DNA of 64,000 nt, from the NCBI GenBank assembly GCA_037833965.1, contig AP031356.1:12174501-12238500 (forward strand), written 5' to 3'. The position numbers were made by a program, and so were the translations under genes. The notes beneath the pieces are model-generated. The model made no database searches. It was given only the letters and a program-made list of their open reading frames with translations, and was not told where the DNA came from. Below, piece by piece: positions 1 through 13,620 of the stretch (within the stretch, counting starts at the first letter, position 1; each line of letters starts with the position of its first letter). This stretch comes from Marchantia polymorpha subsp. ruderalis (taxonomy: Eukaryota > Streptophyta > Marchantiopsida > Marchantiales > Marchantiaceae).

Positions 1-3000
1 AAATCCAGCACAGATGAGAGCTATGTCTTCATTTTATCCTTATGATGACAAATGACCATGATATCAATGTCAAATGCAGATTTTAATCTGCAAAGAGCCA
101 AAATACCAACAATCTGTATGCAGCCCGTAGTTAATAAGGTTTTTCCCCTTTCTATCACAATTAATTTTGAATTCGTTCTCTAGAAGTTAAATTAAATATC
201 TATTTTATGACATTAATATTATTATTTACATACATATATAATGGATTTTCACATCTAATTTATACTGATCCTGAAAACTTTTGGTTTGGTTAACATTTGC
301 AAGTAACAACAAACTCGTATGAAATTCATACCCTCTTAACTACACATGAAACCTTAGAGCTATTCTAAGAAACATAAATAAACAAGTCAAAGTGTGAAAA
401 AAATCAGAGTTAAATTATAGCTTCAAAATGTATAGATATTTTAAAATGTAGAACTAAACATGTCGTTGTTCACAACTATTAAGTCACTGTCGTCATTATT
501 GTGACACAATCACTTCTTCACACAAGATCATTGTCTTTCAATCGCGAGAAAAACTTTCCTCGCGTAAAAGCAATCGGGTAGCTAAAGTATCTAAGTCTAC
601 AAACTATTTACTTGTACTAATAACTGCACGAACATAAGCGAAGCATTTTCATTCTATTTTCTATGAACCGAGGAAAAGGGAGCAGGTGCAATCGATTCTG
701 GAGCTATGACGATTCTGGAGATGCACGCCAATCGGGAGGCTTACGTCGTCTACTTACTTCAGAACTCTGAGATGAAAAATACCGACAAGATAGACCGTGG
801 AGGCCCTCTCGGGTGCATCAGCGGAGGCACGCAATCCTAGAAACAAAGTAGTTACAGAATTCAAAAATAAAATTGGAAATGACACCGTGTAATATTGACA
901 AAAAAAACGGGAGGACACTATCCAGTGATACATGTATGAAACCAAACAGGGAACATAGGGTAGCTTCTAATATGTTCTACTAACTATCTAAGACATCCTA
1001 ACTATTCAGGTCAATGAGATACAAGAACAAAATTGAAGGGATACTTCTTGGCGTAAGATGGATTCAATATTGCCCCAAGCAGAAAGATAGAATAGGGAGT
1101 GGGAAGAAGATTCCAGAAATCCACGTTATGATTGGAATTCGTGGTGGCTGTGCATTTTGTCGAGTCGTGGATGACATTTGCAACTTCGCGTCATGTTTGC
1201 TTCTCTGTTAACGTGGTCGCTAAATATAGAACGGTGTATGACCATGGCCATGGGGAAAAGTCATGCAAACTGCGCAAGTCAACCAGCGTCGCCTCCATCT
1301 TTCCGCATGGCAGCGTCCAACAAGGAGCAGCGGTGGCTGTTCGGTGTCATATCTGATCGGACGCCTAACTATGAAAGTTGTGGGTTGAAATTCTCAATCG
1401 AGCTTATCTACATTTGGTCGAATTGGACTCTTTCTCGTGGACTTTTTCTCCGGGGGGTGTATTATTGTTGAGGTCCAACATCAGCCGAGCACTCGGTCCA
1501 TGCCCCAGTAATAATGAGATTTAGTCGAGTCCTTCTACAATCAAGTGACAATCAATGTGGAACTAAAGCAACCACATCCAAGATTCTTCTCTGGCAGACT
1601 CAACGCTGAGAGCCCTGAGAGAATATTCCGATACAAACTGTCATGAAACATGTAAGGCCCATTCAAGCGTAAAGGGTTGAATTGGTTTGAGATCAGTGTT
1701 GGACATTGGTCGATGGTCTTCAACGCCACTTGCATACAACGGTCAATTGGCATATGGATCTAATCCTCCTGTTATCGACGTAATATTCATGAAACGAGAA
1801 ATAGTAGTCTTGAGAATGTGTTTATTGGGCATGACATCAAGTAGGCTTTGGACTAAGACTTTTCAGCCGATTCTAACATAAAGCCTCTACAAGACCAGGA
1901 GAGTAAGATCAGTCATGAGACAGCACATTTCCGTTCTTAAGGATTCCTATGTGATCCAAGTAGGATAATAGTAAATTCTCAATTATACCATTAAAAAAAA
2001 AAATCACTGTTCTTACTCTGCCAATTGTAATGCAAACGTTGTGAAGGATTTGATAAATAGAGAGTGTGAGATAGTGAATGAAACAACGAATAGTGTAATT
2101 TTTATGTGAAATGAGATCATACTAATTTTTCTTTAACTTAAATTTTTGAATTCAAGAAGTGATCATTGTACAAATTATAAATTGAGAGTGGTTAGTTATA
2201 ACTCAATTTGGGCTAATGTGCACTATTTCTCTCTTTTTCTGACTTGAAAACTAAACCAGTTATAAATGTATCTGTATGCTATAGTAGGGTGAAGGATAAT
2301 TAGCCTATAGATATATCTGTATTCTATAGTAGGGTGAAGTATAATTAACCTATAGATATATCTGTATGCTATAGAAGGGTGAGGAATAATTAACCTAAAC
2401 TAAGGGATAACTAGCACTTCCCTATAAATTTTGATTAAATAAAAAATAAAATTATAATTTTACATCAATCAGATATATATGAAATAATACATGATATATG
2501 AAAATCAACTTCAACTTAGAATTCTAATCATTAAATCTTGAACTTAAGTTAGAAAATTATTTTGAATTCTTATAAGCTTGTCAACAAACATTTTTGTAAA
2601 AAAGTTGGAACATATTCATACTCATTGCATATCAAGATAATCACCTTGATATGACATTAGTCATATAATTTAGCAATGATAAGAAAGTTGATATTCAAAA
2701 GAGTTTTTCTAAAAAAAATATTTGTTACATATCTCTTATATTAAAATTATATATGCATATATGTATAATACAGCATTTATTATATTTCAATTATTAAACC
2801 AACTGATTGATAAGCTATATGAACATCACTTAATAATAATTAATGTGATAATAAAGTTGATAAAGGCCACAGAGTTGAATGTGATTACCCTCATACTTAT
2901 GACGTTGATTAGTAATTTTTCTGTAGTTGTACATATGGTTTACAATAAAATGTATAGTAGAAACAAATTATGATAATCATTCCGCTTTAGATAATATGCT

Positions 3001-5329
3001 CTCGTGTCTCGTAGATCTATTGAAAATTTGCATGTTCATGCAAATTCTAGAATGCATTTCCAGAATCATAAAGAATGAAGTACCAAGTAATATAGCAAGA
3101 TGTATGATAACCAAAGACAGCAAAGCCAAATAATCAAAGATGTGAACTCTATGCATGGCTTCCTAATCTATTAAAAATAAATTAGTAGTAATGAGTTGGA
3201 AAAAAGTTGAGTTCATATTTGTCTTGAAACATCTTTATAAAAGATTAATATCAGTTATGAGTTCCACATATGAACATAAAAAGTCATGAAAAAAATGAAA
3301 GAAGAGATATGAATGCTTTGAAATTATATGTCAAACATTAAAAAAGCACCTGTTTAGAGCATAAATAAATTGAAATGAATAAGTAGACACTTTAAGTGAT
3401 CACCGATGAAAATTTTAAAAATTTTGAAAAGATAATAGAGTCAAAAATAGATTCAATATTGCATTGTGAAAAATATGCTTTTAGTTTGAAAATAATTTAT
3501 TTTCATATTATGATGAAAATTTATCCAAATTTTTTAAAAAAAAAAGATTATCAACTAAATTGTTGATAGTAATAACCTCAAAAATAAAAATAATAAATTG
3601 TAAATTTGTGAAGAAAATTGTCGTTTCTACAAACAAATGAAGCATCCTCAAAGTATTCACTCAGCACAACTTCTATTCAGCAAAGAATTGATAAGAATTA
3701 GTTGTAGAAATTTTTTTATTGATTAGATTAATTTTCAATTTATCTAAATTTTACACCGCAACTAACTCAAATTGTATTATTCTAAATACAAGTTCACTTA
3801 GCGAAATTTCAAACATGCATGACTGCTCTAATTATTATTTTTATACAGTAATTTTTTATTATTATTTGCACAAATTTCTAAGATATAATTTTTATCTCTT
3901 TATGTTCCATCTATTATTATCACATAGAATAAGTTATATACTTACAGAAAAATGAGTAAAAAAAAACATCATTTTTATATGATGATGTGTTTTCATATTT
4001 AACATCTCTGATATCTTTCCACTTTGTGCTTAAATGTATATTAGTCTTCAATATGTATGTAGAGGCTGGGGAGTCAATGATACATCTTTTACTATGTATT
4101 ACGTCGTATGACAGATCATTTGGATTTTCACATCACATACAACAAAAATTTTACTTTTATTTCTGTATGCATGATTGAAAACTCAAATTTTTATGTATTT
4201 GTAGTTTTAAATCTGTTAGGTACATTTTAAAAATTCAAGGTATTTTTTGCAATTTGAACATTTGCTTTTATTTTTTATTTGTAAGAGGCTAGACTTAAAG
4301 ATTTTGATTATATCATTCATTAAGTCGTAAAAATATTCATCTATTACTATTTAACAGCACTTTGCTTTCACATCCCTTTGTTACTATTCTACACTTAGTA
4401 GATTTCTACATGGCTGACCTTGAAATTCATGTTGTCATTTTGAATGTGATGACAAGTTCTCATATGACTATCACAAACATCATAAGCATAAAGATCTCTC
4501 ATGGAGAAAAACAACGTGGATATATGTGATGCAATAAATTTATTTCAAAAAAACATATTTGATTTCGAAATATTAAATTTCAAATTTGTCATAATTAGTA
4601 TCAATGTATCAAACGTTTTAATAAATGATATCGTATTCTTTTTTAGAATATTTTCATTAGTTATAGGTTTATCAAATATTGTTGGAAATTATTATTTGTC
4701 GTTCTGAATTGGCGGTGTGTGTGGCAATAACCTTCAAAGTATCTAAATTAATTTTTTTTAGAAATGCAAATAATCCATAATTGTTCTTTTGTGAAAGTCA
4801 CGATCCGTAAACGAATGGAACGAGTCACAAGTTCATGTTAATAACGAGCGGAATGAATTAGTAAGCAGCCATATAAATAACTTGGACAGACGGATTATGT
4901 CTCAGATTGACGTGGATGTTGTAGGCTGCAGGACAGAATGCAAAACCAAGTATGCACAGGATAGATGGAATGAAGGAAGCAAGTCGTTGTAATCACTACC
5001 ATGCTTCATACAGAGTTTGAGGGTAATGTACTCCTCATTCAATGTTTTACAACGATAATTGAATGATAAAGTCCTTTATGTGCTGCGATTGATCGACTTG
5101 TTCGATGCAAAATTTTCGTATATACAGATGTATACCAGAAATAAAATATAGCATTAATCCAAACCAAGATCAAGAGATCCAAACTCTCATCTAAACTCGA
5201 ATAAGATCATTCCATTTGGTAGTCTGCTAAGTGTGCTGATTCGATGAATGTGTACTGCTGTGATTCGAACCATGTAAGCTTTATTGATCGACCCGTAATC
5301 ATAGACATAGTGTAGCATGAATCCAAATT
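1..5329. other. AT-rich intergenic region, no recognisable gene
   Basis: This stretch is strongly AT-rich, with many A/T runs and stop codons in all frames. Open frames are short (at most about 100 codons) and lack domain-like composition or paired splice signals. A slightly GC-richer patch around 1130-1380 contains a 97-codon plus-strand frame (1178-1471); I see no motif in it and do not call it. Apart from a short tandem repeat near 2.27-2.40 kb I see nothing in this region. Composition changes sharply near 5330, where the leader of the next gene begins. Confidence 0.6.
2263..2398. repeat. 45-bp tandem repeat, three copies
   Basis: The heptamer TATCTGT recurs at 2269, 2314 and 2359, exactly 45 bases apart. 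Each occurrence is followed by a similar block (CTATAG-AGGGTGA-ATAATTA-CCTA). The three copies differ at a few positions, so this is a small diverged minisatellite. No function is suggested. Confidence 0.8.
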
Positions 5330-7531
5330 GCGGTCATGGTCACGCAGAGTGAATCATTACATGCCAGGCTCTGGGATCAAAAGGCATCGACCCTCAATTT
5401 AGTAGATTTGGCTTCTCGGCTCGCTCCAGGGAGGGCAGCCGTCGTCAGCCGACATGTCTCACGAAGGACCCTCCGAGAGGTTCTAGACCCTTCCTTCTGT
5501 TGCGCCGGGTCCGGCGCGTGGATCGCCTCGAGCGTAGGAGCCCTGCTCGACCGCTCGATCGCCGGGCAGCTCACCAAGCCTCGCATCCCATCGCCGGTGG
5601 CCGTCGACCGGATGACCGGCTCGGCGGGCCTCGCCTCCGTGGTTTCTTGAACCCGATTCGCGCGTAAAGAAGCTGCGAGGCGAATGGGTCGAGGTGCTGG
5701 GGGTCTGACGTGGGCATGCGAGGTGGTGGTGGAGGTCCGTCCATTCATTAGAGGGCACGCGATCCGAGTTGGCGGTCAGCCAGAGGTGCTGACCGCCGGA
5801 TGCGAATGGTGTCACTGGTGACTGGACTCCGGGCTTCTGCATTCCGAGGCCACTTCCTCCCTTGGGACCCGGTCTGCGCTCCTCGTCGTCGCTCGTCGTC
5901 GTCGTCTTCTTCGTCTTTTACCACCTGCGCCCGAGCGCTGGGCCCGGAGCTCGAGCTCCGCTTTCTTGATTGCAGATTTCGGGAATGTCGCGGTGAAAGT
6001 GAAAGTGAGAGAGAGTCGAGTGGCGAATGCTCGGTCTCTGCCGACAGACTTGCAGAAGAAGAAGAAAGAAAGAAAGAAGTCCAGCAGGCGAGAGATTGGT
6101 TGTTTGAGGCGAGCAGGGCAATCAATCTCTCGGGAATTAGAAGGGCCCGATAACGGGGGAGGTCAGATCGGATCGGGAGGTCTGGTCTCCGACACGGCAT
6201 TACCTGTAGTTTTCCCGCGAGCATTGACTGGGGGCGATTTTGTCGAAGGCAGTGAGGCAGGCAGGAGAAACCGACCTGGACTTGTAATTGGCTTTGTCAT
6301 TGACATCGCGGCGCGTTCTTCAGAGGGACATGACGAGCGGGAGCGGGAGGGAGGAACGTGACCACGGGATTTGACTTGCGTTTGGGGGTTGAGGTGTTGA
6401 GGTCTGATCGCAGCGGGAGTTGGTCAAGCCGACCAATTCCTTGCGGCTCCATGTGAGCGCTTTGGATAAGACATGTAGGGTGAAGTTCCTTTGCTGTCAG
6501 CCTTTGCATTTTGGGCAGAGTGTTTCGTAGTTTGTGGATGTCGACGGATTGCTCTTCCTCTTGTTGAAAATAGGGGCTGAAGTTGATTTGGAGATTAAGC
6601 AGGGCCCACGTTTCAGGAGAGACGTGCGAAATTTACCTGTTGTATCTGCTGCATTGTACCGTCGTCGAGAATTTCACGATTTTGCTTGTCGACGGCGTTC
6701 TTTCTTGCTATAGAAGAGGATCCGGGCGATTGTTGCGAGCATGTGGACTAGGACGTAGAAGTTTGAATTTGATCTTAAGCTCCCTCCCTCGTGACACCGC
6801 AGGTCCTTCGAGATCACCTTCGAGGATCAGGATAAAGGCGGAAAATGGACTGAACTACAAGATGTTGGCTCAGATTTGAGGCGGAGGAAGCTGAAATGCT
6901 GGTCCTTCTTTCAGCCTGCACAGCTTGCGCAGAGTAGTTGCAGATTTTGATGAGGTGAGTAGGCGGAAGCAGAGGAATTCGGGTGGTGTTGGTCTAGAGA
7001 TTGACACTGGAGTTCGTAGATTTGTTGCCATCAAGGCTGACAAAAGCGGATTCACGTTGTCTTTGGCAAGAGGTTTACCGCAAGGTTTTGGTGGACGACG
7101 GATGGAATTCCCTTGTGAACAGGTTTGGCGGCTAATATGAGGACATGGCGCAGAAAAGACCTCAAGCGTGCCATCAAAGTTTGGTTTCCGTGGTTCTAAG
7201 GCCTCGAACAGAGGCGAAGAAAGTAGACACTACTTCAATGTCCATACGTCAGGAACCTGTTATGTAGTTGGTAGGTCGAACGGGATGAGCGTTCTGTCCG
7301 CTGGACAAGGAGGACAGGGCAGCTGGCAGCGAACTCTTGCCTGTAACGTGCTTCCATCTTCCGTAGAATTTTGGAGAACCATATCCAAAGAGTCTGAAGA
7401 AACACCTTGTCTGAAGAGTTTTGAAATATTCTTGGTACTCAGTTGTCCACTTTTGTTTAGTTCGCAGATGCGATTAAAAAAAACTTTGTAATCAAAGTCA
7501 TACGATCAGAGACTAGGTCCTTTACGTGAGA
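5330..7531 (+). promoter_or_regulatory. GC-rich promoter and spliced 5' leader of the P4-ATPase gene
   Basis: From about 5360 to 6360 the DNA turns GC- and CpG-rich, with a GA-rich purine tract at about 5994-6080, unlike the AT-rich DNA to the left. Overlapping open frames on both strands reflect base composition and show no domain pattern. A consensus donor (GAG/GTGAGT) ends at 6954 and a pyrimidine-rich acceptor (TTCGCAG) ends at 7467. This suggests a 5'-UTR intron at 6955-7467. After the acceptor a 7-codon upstream ORF (7468-7491) precedes the main ATG at 7532. The transcription start is not resolved. Confidence 0.55.
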
Positions 7532-10500
7532 ATGTCTACCAGTGCACGTTTCCTCCTTGCCCCTTCTCCAGCTGGCCTCTTAACTCCTGCTGCTCCGACT
7601 CCCAGTGTGGTTGATCCAAATTCTGAAGTCTTTCAAGGATCGATACAATCTCGTCGTCCTCCAGTTATTCCTTCTAATCCCAGTGATGGAGAGCATCCCA
7701 AGAAGCACAGAAGAGTCGTGTCCTCTCACAAAGAGGAGAAAGGGGAACCAGGGTCACCAGTTCATCATTCTGGCGAGGATGTAAGCAAGGAGGCTTTCAG
7801 CGGATCAATAGCAGGTTCTCGAAGGGCTGGTTTGAAGGAGGACCCGAGAACCACCAGGGTAGTGTTTGTAAATGATTCCAGCAGAAGTACAGCAGATTCC
7901 GTAGCAGGGAATAAAGTGCGCACCAGCAAGTACACCCTTTTGACCTTCCTTCCTCGCAACCTCTTTGAGCAGTTTCAGAGGGTAGCCTACATTTACTTCT
8001 TAATTATCGTTGCTCTCAATCAAATTCCTGCCCTTGCTGTGTTCGGAAGAACGGCATCAATTTTTCCTCTCGCTTTTGTCCTCATTGCCACAGCCCTGAA
8101 GGATGCCTACGAGGACTGGGCTCGACACCGATCAGACATGGAGGAGAATAATAGGACTTCGTTGGTGTTTGATGGAGTTTCGTTTACGCCAAAGAAGTGG
8201 AAGCATATCAAAGTTGGAGAGATGGTTAAAGTTCTTGCCAATCAAATTGTCGCTGCCGACATGGTGCTCTGGGCTACCAGCGAAGCCAGTGGTTTGGCAT
8301 ACGTTGAGACAATGAATCTCGATGGTGAATCCAACCTCAAAACCAGATACGCAAAGCAGGAAACTGCGACAAAAAATCCAGAGGACGAAGCTGTTGGTGT
8401 GACACTCATCTGTGAGTTGCCTAACCGAAATATCTACGAGTTTCAGGCCTACCTAGATCTTCACGGCACGCATATACCATTAGGGCCCAATAACATTATC
8501 CTCAGAGGTTGTGAGCTGAAAAACACGTCCTGGATAATTGGAGTAGTTGTATATGCTGGGAAAGAAACCAAGGCCATGCTCAATAATTCAGGAGCCCAAT
8601 CGAAAAGAAGTAGACTGGAGCGGCAAATGAATCGGGAGACAATGTGGTTGGTGATTTTCCTCTTGGTACTCTGCTCCGTTGGAGGTATCGGAATGGGAGT
8701 TTGGGTTCAAGCTCATCATGATGATCTCAACACTTTACCATATTACAGGAAGAAGGATTTTGAAGATAATGAAGACTATAGATACTATGGTGTATTCGGG
8801 GAGGCGGTGGTCGCATTTCTGAGTTGTGTTATCGTGTTCCAAGTTATGGTGCCCATTGCTCTGTACATCTCGTTGGAGCTAGTCCGCCTGTGGCAGTCAC
8901 GATTTATGACCAGAGATATGGAAATGTTTCATAGTACCTCCAACTCGCGATTTCAGTGCCGTGCACTGAACATCAATGAGGATCTGGGGCAAGTGAAGTA
9001 TGTCTTCTCAGACAAAACAGGGACCCTGACCGAGAACAAGATGGAGTTTCACTCTGCCAGTGTGTTCGGATATGATTACGACAATGCGCAGGTTACTATA
9101 GACCCAGTAGGAGCTGGTGAGGGCATGATCACTCATGATGACAATGCAGGTTAGTCATCAAGGGTATAAGCACATGTTTGATTTTGTTTGACCTTTTTGA
9201 GTTTTTTTGTGAGTTTCATGCGTTCGGTGCGATTAGATCTGACGAATTGCTTTACTGCGTTCTATTTGTAACTTGGAAAAGATGGACAATTGTTCACATT
9301 TAGGGACATTGGGAACCTTTGTTCATGATAACTATGCATTTTAGACGTCAAGAACCATGATATCCAATATTGACTAGTAATTATGATTATCTAGCGTGAT
9401 TAATGTGAGTACTTGGACGTGAATCCCTAAGCTTTCGTCTTAGTGATTTACATCCAAGTAATCACATTGTTCACTCGAGGTGTAGACGTTGTGTAGCTTA
9501 TATCTTTCGTTTGGGGGAAAGGCTTTGTCTTTATTCTGAGAATCTCTATTTCTTCGCAGTTGTCCTTGGAGATCAGAAGTGGAAACCAAAAGTAGGTGCC
9601 AAAGTCGATCCACAGCTTTTTAGGCTGCTCCAAGGTCCTGCCGACACTGCCGAGAGTAAGGCAGCTCACGAGTATATGCTTGTGCTGGCTGCATGCAATA
9701 CAGTAGTCCCGACTAGAGTGCAGTTGGCAGCCAACGGTGAAATAACGATGAAAGCAGCATCCAATGACTCAGGTCCTGGACTTTCTGGATTCATCGAATA
9801 CCAGGGTGAATCTCCTGATGAACAAGCTCTTGTTGCAGCAGCCGCATCTTACGGCTATGTCCTGCTCGAGAGAAATTTTGACAATATTTTGATAAATGTT
9901 ATGGGCAAGCCTAAGAGGTACTGCAGTCTTCCTCCTTGTGTGGTCTTGATTTACAAGTACTTGAGGTCCGAGGGGATGTTGAATAGTCACGGTAACGTGG
10001 ATTTAGCCGGGGTTAATGCTTGAAGTCGTGAGTGGCGCTTTTCATTTTGTTCATTTATTTGGTACAGCACCAATAATTTTGTTAGTGTATTCTTATTTTT
10101 TGTATATAGGTATCAGATCCTTGGAGTTCACGAGTTCGACAGTGTTCGCAAACGCATGTCTGTGATCATCCGAATGCCTGATGGGACCATCAAGCTCTTT
10201 GTGAAAGGTGCCGACAATGCTGTGATGGACATAGTGAAGACAGAGGATGATGAGATTTCGCAGTCTGAAGTGCATACTGGTATTGTTGGTATAACGAATC
10301 AGCACCTGGAAAGCTACTCCAGGAAAGGGTTGCGGACTCTTGTAATTGCATCAAGAGAGCTTGATTCCAAGTTGTTTGAAAACTGGCGTTACAAGTACGA
10401 TATAGCCAGTACTGATCTTCATAATAGGGCCGGGCTCTTACGAGATACTTCACAAATGGTGGAAACTTCACTTACTCTGCTCGGAGCCACTGCAATTGAA

Positions 10501-12858
10501 GACAGATTACAGGATGGAGTTCCTGAGACCATCGCTTTACTAAGAGAGGCTGGAATCAAGGTATGGGTTTTGACCGGTGACAAGCAGGAGACAGCAATAT
10601 CAATTGGATACTCATGCAGATTGCTCACACACGACATGCACAAACTTATAGTGCATGAGTCTACCAAAGAGGGCGCTTTAGAGACTCTTGTAAGCATGAA
10701 AGCAAAATATGGTATTTCTGCAGAGCAAGATGAGCATTCTATACAGAATGGAGGCTCTACAAAGTCTGGAAACGGTGACAGCTCTCATAGATATAGTGGG
10801 AGTTACGACAATATGAATGGGTCTTTCTCATCTTTTGGCGATAATCTTTTGGCGGACAAGAACAACTCGCGAAAACAATTAGCTTTGATAATCGATGGCA
10901 ACAGCCTGGTTCATGCTCTCCATCCAGACGTGGAACAGGAGGTATGTTTACTTCTCTTTTGCTGTTTGAGTTTGATGTTCTCCTATATGGGGCGTGCTAT
11001 TTGTCTACTGTCATGCAACAGTTGCTCTGTATTTTAGTTGGCCCTTGGGTACCTAGTCAATCTTATCATAGAATCACTGAACACATTCGATTCTTCCATA
11101 CATAAGTACATAGATGTGTTGTGTGTTTGAAGAAAGATTGTATCTTAGTGCGTATTGATGATAGTCCGGACTCTCGCTGAAGCTACTCATCACCTTTGTA
11201 TGAATAATGTGATTGATTTGACATTGTGTTGCATGTTATTACAGCTCTTCGAAGTTGCACGGGCGTGTAAAGTGGTCATCTGCTGCAGAGTGGCACCTTT
11301 GCAAAAGGCGGCTGTAGTCAATCTCATTAAGAGTAAAACTGGAGAACTCACATTAGCTATCGGTGATGGTGAGTAATTTTCTCATTTTGCTCAAGTTTCT
11401 TCTAAATCTGAACCCTTTTATCTAGGACAGAATTTTTTTTCAGAGGGTTTTGTTCTTAGAAGAAACACTTTGACATTTGACCTTTCGTATCTGACAGCAT
11501 TTTTCGCACCAACTGATTAAGTATTCTGAATGCTGTAGGGGCGAACGACGTATCTATGATACAAATGGCAGATGTAGGTGTAGGACTTAGTGGCCAAGAA
11601 GGGCGGCAAGCAGTTATGGCGTCAGACTTCTCAATGGGCCAATTTAGATTCTTAAAACGTCTACTGCTCGTGCATGGACACTGGAATTATCAGCGACTTA
11701 GCTATATGATTCTTTACAACTTCTATCGGAATGCAGTGTTCGTGCTCATGCTCTTTTGGTGAGTTCACGTGCATATCTTATTTAAGTTTCTGGCTGCAGT
11801 TCGTTCGTTATTAACTATCATATTGTGATCATATCTTTCTCATCCAGACTGTCTTTGCGTGAAGGATGTAGAGCCCGCGCCCTAGCTCAGCCGTGCTGAA
11901 ATTTGTGCGTTGTCGCTTAACGATAATCTTATAAATTTGCTTGGTGATGAACTTCGTCTTTTGCAGGTTTATTTTATACACGGCATTTTCTCCTCAAAAT
12001 GCTGTCACCGATTGGAGTCTTGTTTTCTATTCTCTGATATATACTTCCATACCCACCATAGTTGTAGCAACCTTGGACAAGAATCTTAGTAGTAGGACCT
12101 TGTTCAAGTTCCCGGCCCTATATGGCGCTGGTCAGAGAGAACAAAGCTACAACCAGCGTCTATTTTGGATAACCATGCTGGATACAATATGGCAGAGTTT
12201 GGTACTTTTCTACGTTCCCTACATGTCGTATCGGCAGAGTGATGTCGATCTTTACGGATTGGGGAGTATATGGACGTTCGGGGTGGTGCTTTTAGTCAAC
12301 TTACACCTGGCCATGGATGTACAAAGGTGGAACTGGCTTGCCCACGCATCGATCTGGGGTTCTATCGTGGCAACCTTCGTCGTAATGCTTGTTCTTGATT
12401 CACTAGCAGTGGAGGCTTTCCTCCCGAATTTGGGGTAAGCATGCTGAAGGACCCAAGTATTTTCCGTTTTAGTTTTCTTCTCTTTTGGGTGCTGATGTGC
12501 AGATCAGTTTAATGTATCCAATCCATTTACGATTCTGTGATACCAAAGGATGTAGGCTTTGTGAGGATATATGTAAGCAAAATTAAATATTCTATATCTT
12601 AACTCTCTACCAAACGTGGTTAATTTGTTTTGCAGGACAATGAAGCACATCATGGGGCAGGTTGCGTTTTGGCTGGATCTTGTTCTCATCATCCCCATCG
12701 CGTTGTTACCACGGTTTTGTGTTATAGTCATGAAGCAGCGATTTTGGCCCTCTGACATCCAAATTGCTCGTGAGGGAGAAATCAGGGGAACTCTTAATTT
12801 CAGTAGAACTGAGAGACAACCCCCGGCTGTGGAGCTCAACAAACTTCCACCCGCGTAG
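7532..12858 (+). CDS. ALA1: P4-type phospholipid-transporting ATPase (flippase), ALA1-like, 7 exons
   Basis: The product is a P4-ATPase that flips aminophospholipids to the cytosolic leaflet of plasma or endomembranes, usually with a CDC50/ALIS beta subunit. Exons by conserved frame and GT-AG borders: 7532-9149, 9560-9917, 10110-10941, 11245-11368, 11539-11758, 11967-12434, 12636-12858. They join in frame to 1,280 aa, close to the family size. Residues 1-125 are a Ser/Pro-rich cytosolic tail. The family N-terminal signature ([19 protein letters not shown] region) starts near residue 138. The actuator loop DGES begins at residue 264, and the phosphorylated Asp of DKTGT is residue 494. Exon 2 carries [10 protein letters not shown], exon 3 KGAD and TGDKQETA, and GDGAND (about 976-981) spans the exon 4/5 border. 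Several C-terminal membrane helices follow. The C-terminal segments match plant ALA1 better than the ALA3-12 group. ATG 7532 is the first in-frame ATG. Nothing is broken. The substrate is inferred from the family. Confidence 0.95.
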
Positions 12859-13620
12859 AGCCATGGGTTTGTGAGCTTGTCAAACCTATATCTTCCACCT
12901 TATTTCTGCTATCGATCTTGAATAAGCCCGAATTTTGTCACTGCAGAAAGATCTTACATTCAAATTCCACAAACCCATTTTCTACTGAGAGAATTCTGTG
13001 TACAGGTCACAGCCGATTACAGGCTTCACAGTTGTCATACTTCTTGAAGTAGATTCTTGTATCTAGCATTATTTTTCAATCCCTGGCCCTGTATAGCGAG
13101 TGACCTGGTAAGCGCAAGCCTTTGCCATTGAGGGGTAGTGCAGGGGACCGATGAGTTCAATAAGCATGCACATTGCGTGCACGAGTAGAGTCGTAGCAAA
13201 AATTGTGTGAAAGGTGGATAACCACCTTTCATCAAAGTTAATGTGGATAGCAAGGATCTGAGAACATTATACACGGAGTGCAGGACATTGACTTGTATGT
13301 CCAGCCTAAAGATCTTTAGTTTCACTAGTTTTGTACTATAATTGGAATTTCAGCTTGCAGCAGCGCTTTTGCCTCTCTTCAGATTCCTACTGATTCAGAT
13401 TGGCCCTAGAACTGTGTGGTCTTCTTCCCCACTTGTGAAGCACATTTTGAGTATGAGCTCCAGACCGAGGACTGCGTCGCTATGGAAACTGCAATGTCTT
13501 GCTCCGAGTACTCTCGATTGCCGTCGCAGTTTTTACAAGATACTTTATTTTGCCAGCGTGCAATTGTTATTTCTGTCACCTAGCTGGGGTTGATTTGTCG
13601 GAGTACTACATAATTCTTAT
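12859..13620 (+). other. Probable 3' UTR of the P4-ATPase gene
   Basis: The sequence after the TAG stop is of moderate composition and holds only short frames. Acceptor-like TTGCAG sequences near 13,360 may mean that the 3' UTR is spliced, but no clear polyadenylation site can be fixed by eye. An 83-codon frame at 13342-13593 shows no domain and is treated as chance. Confidence 0.35.

Noticed and set aside
5336-6361. Several 100-158-codon frames before the P4-ATPase gene
   Set aside because: Same reasoning: GC-rich leader DNA, frames on both strands, no motif.
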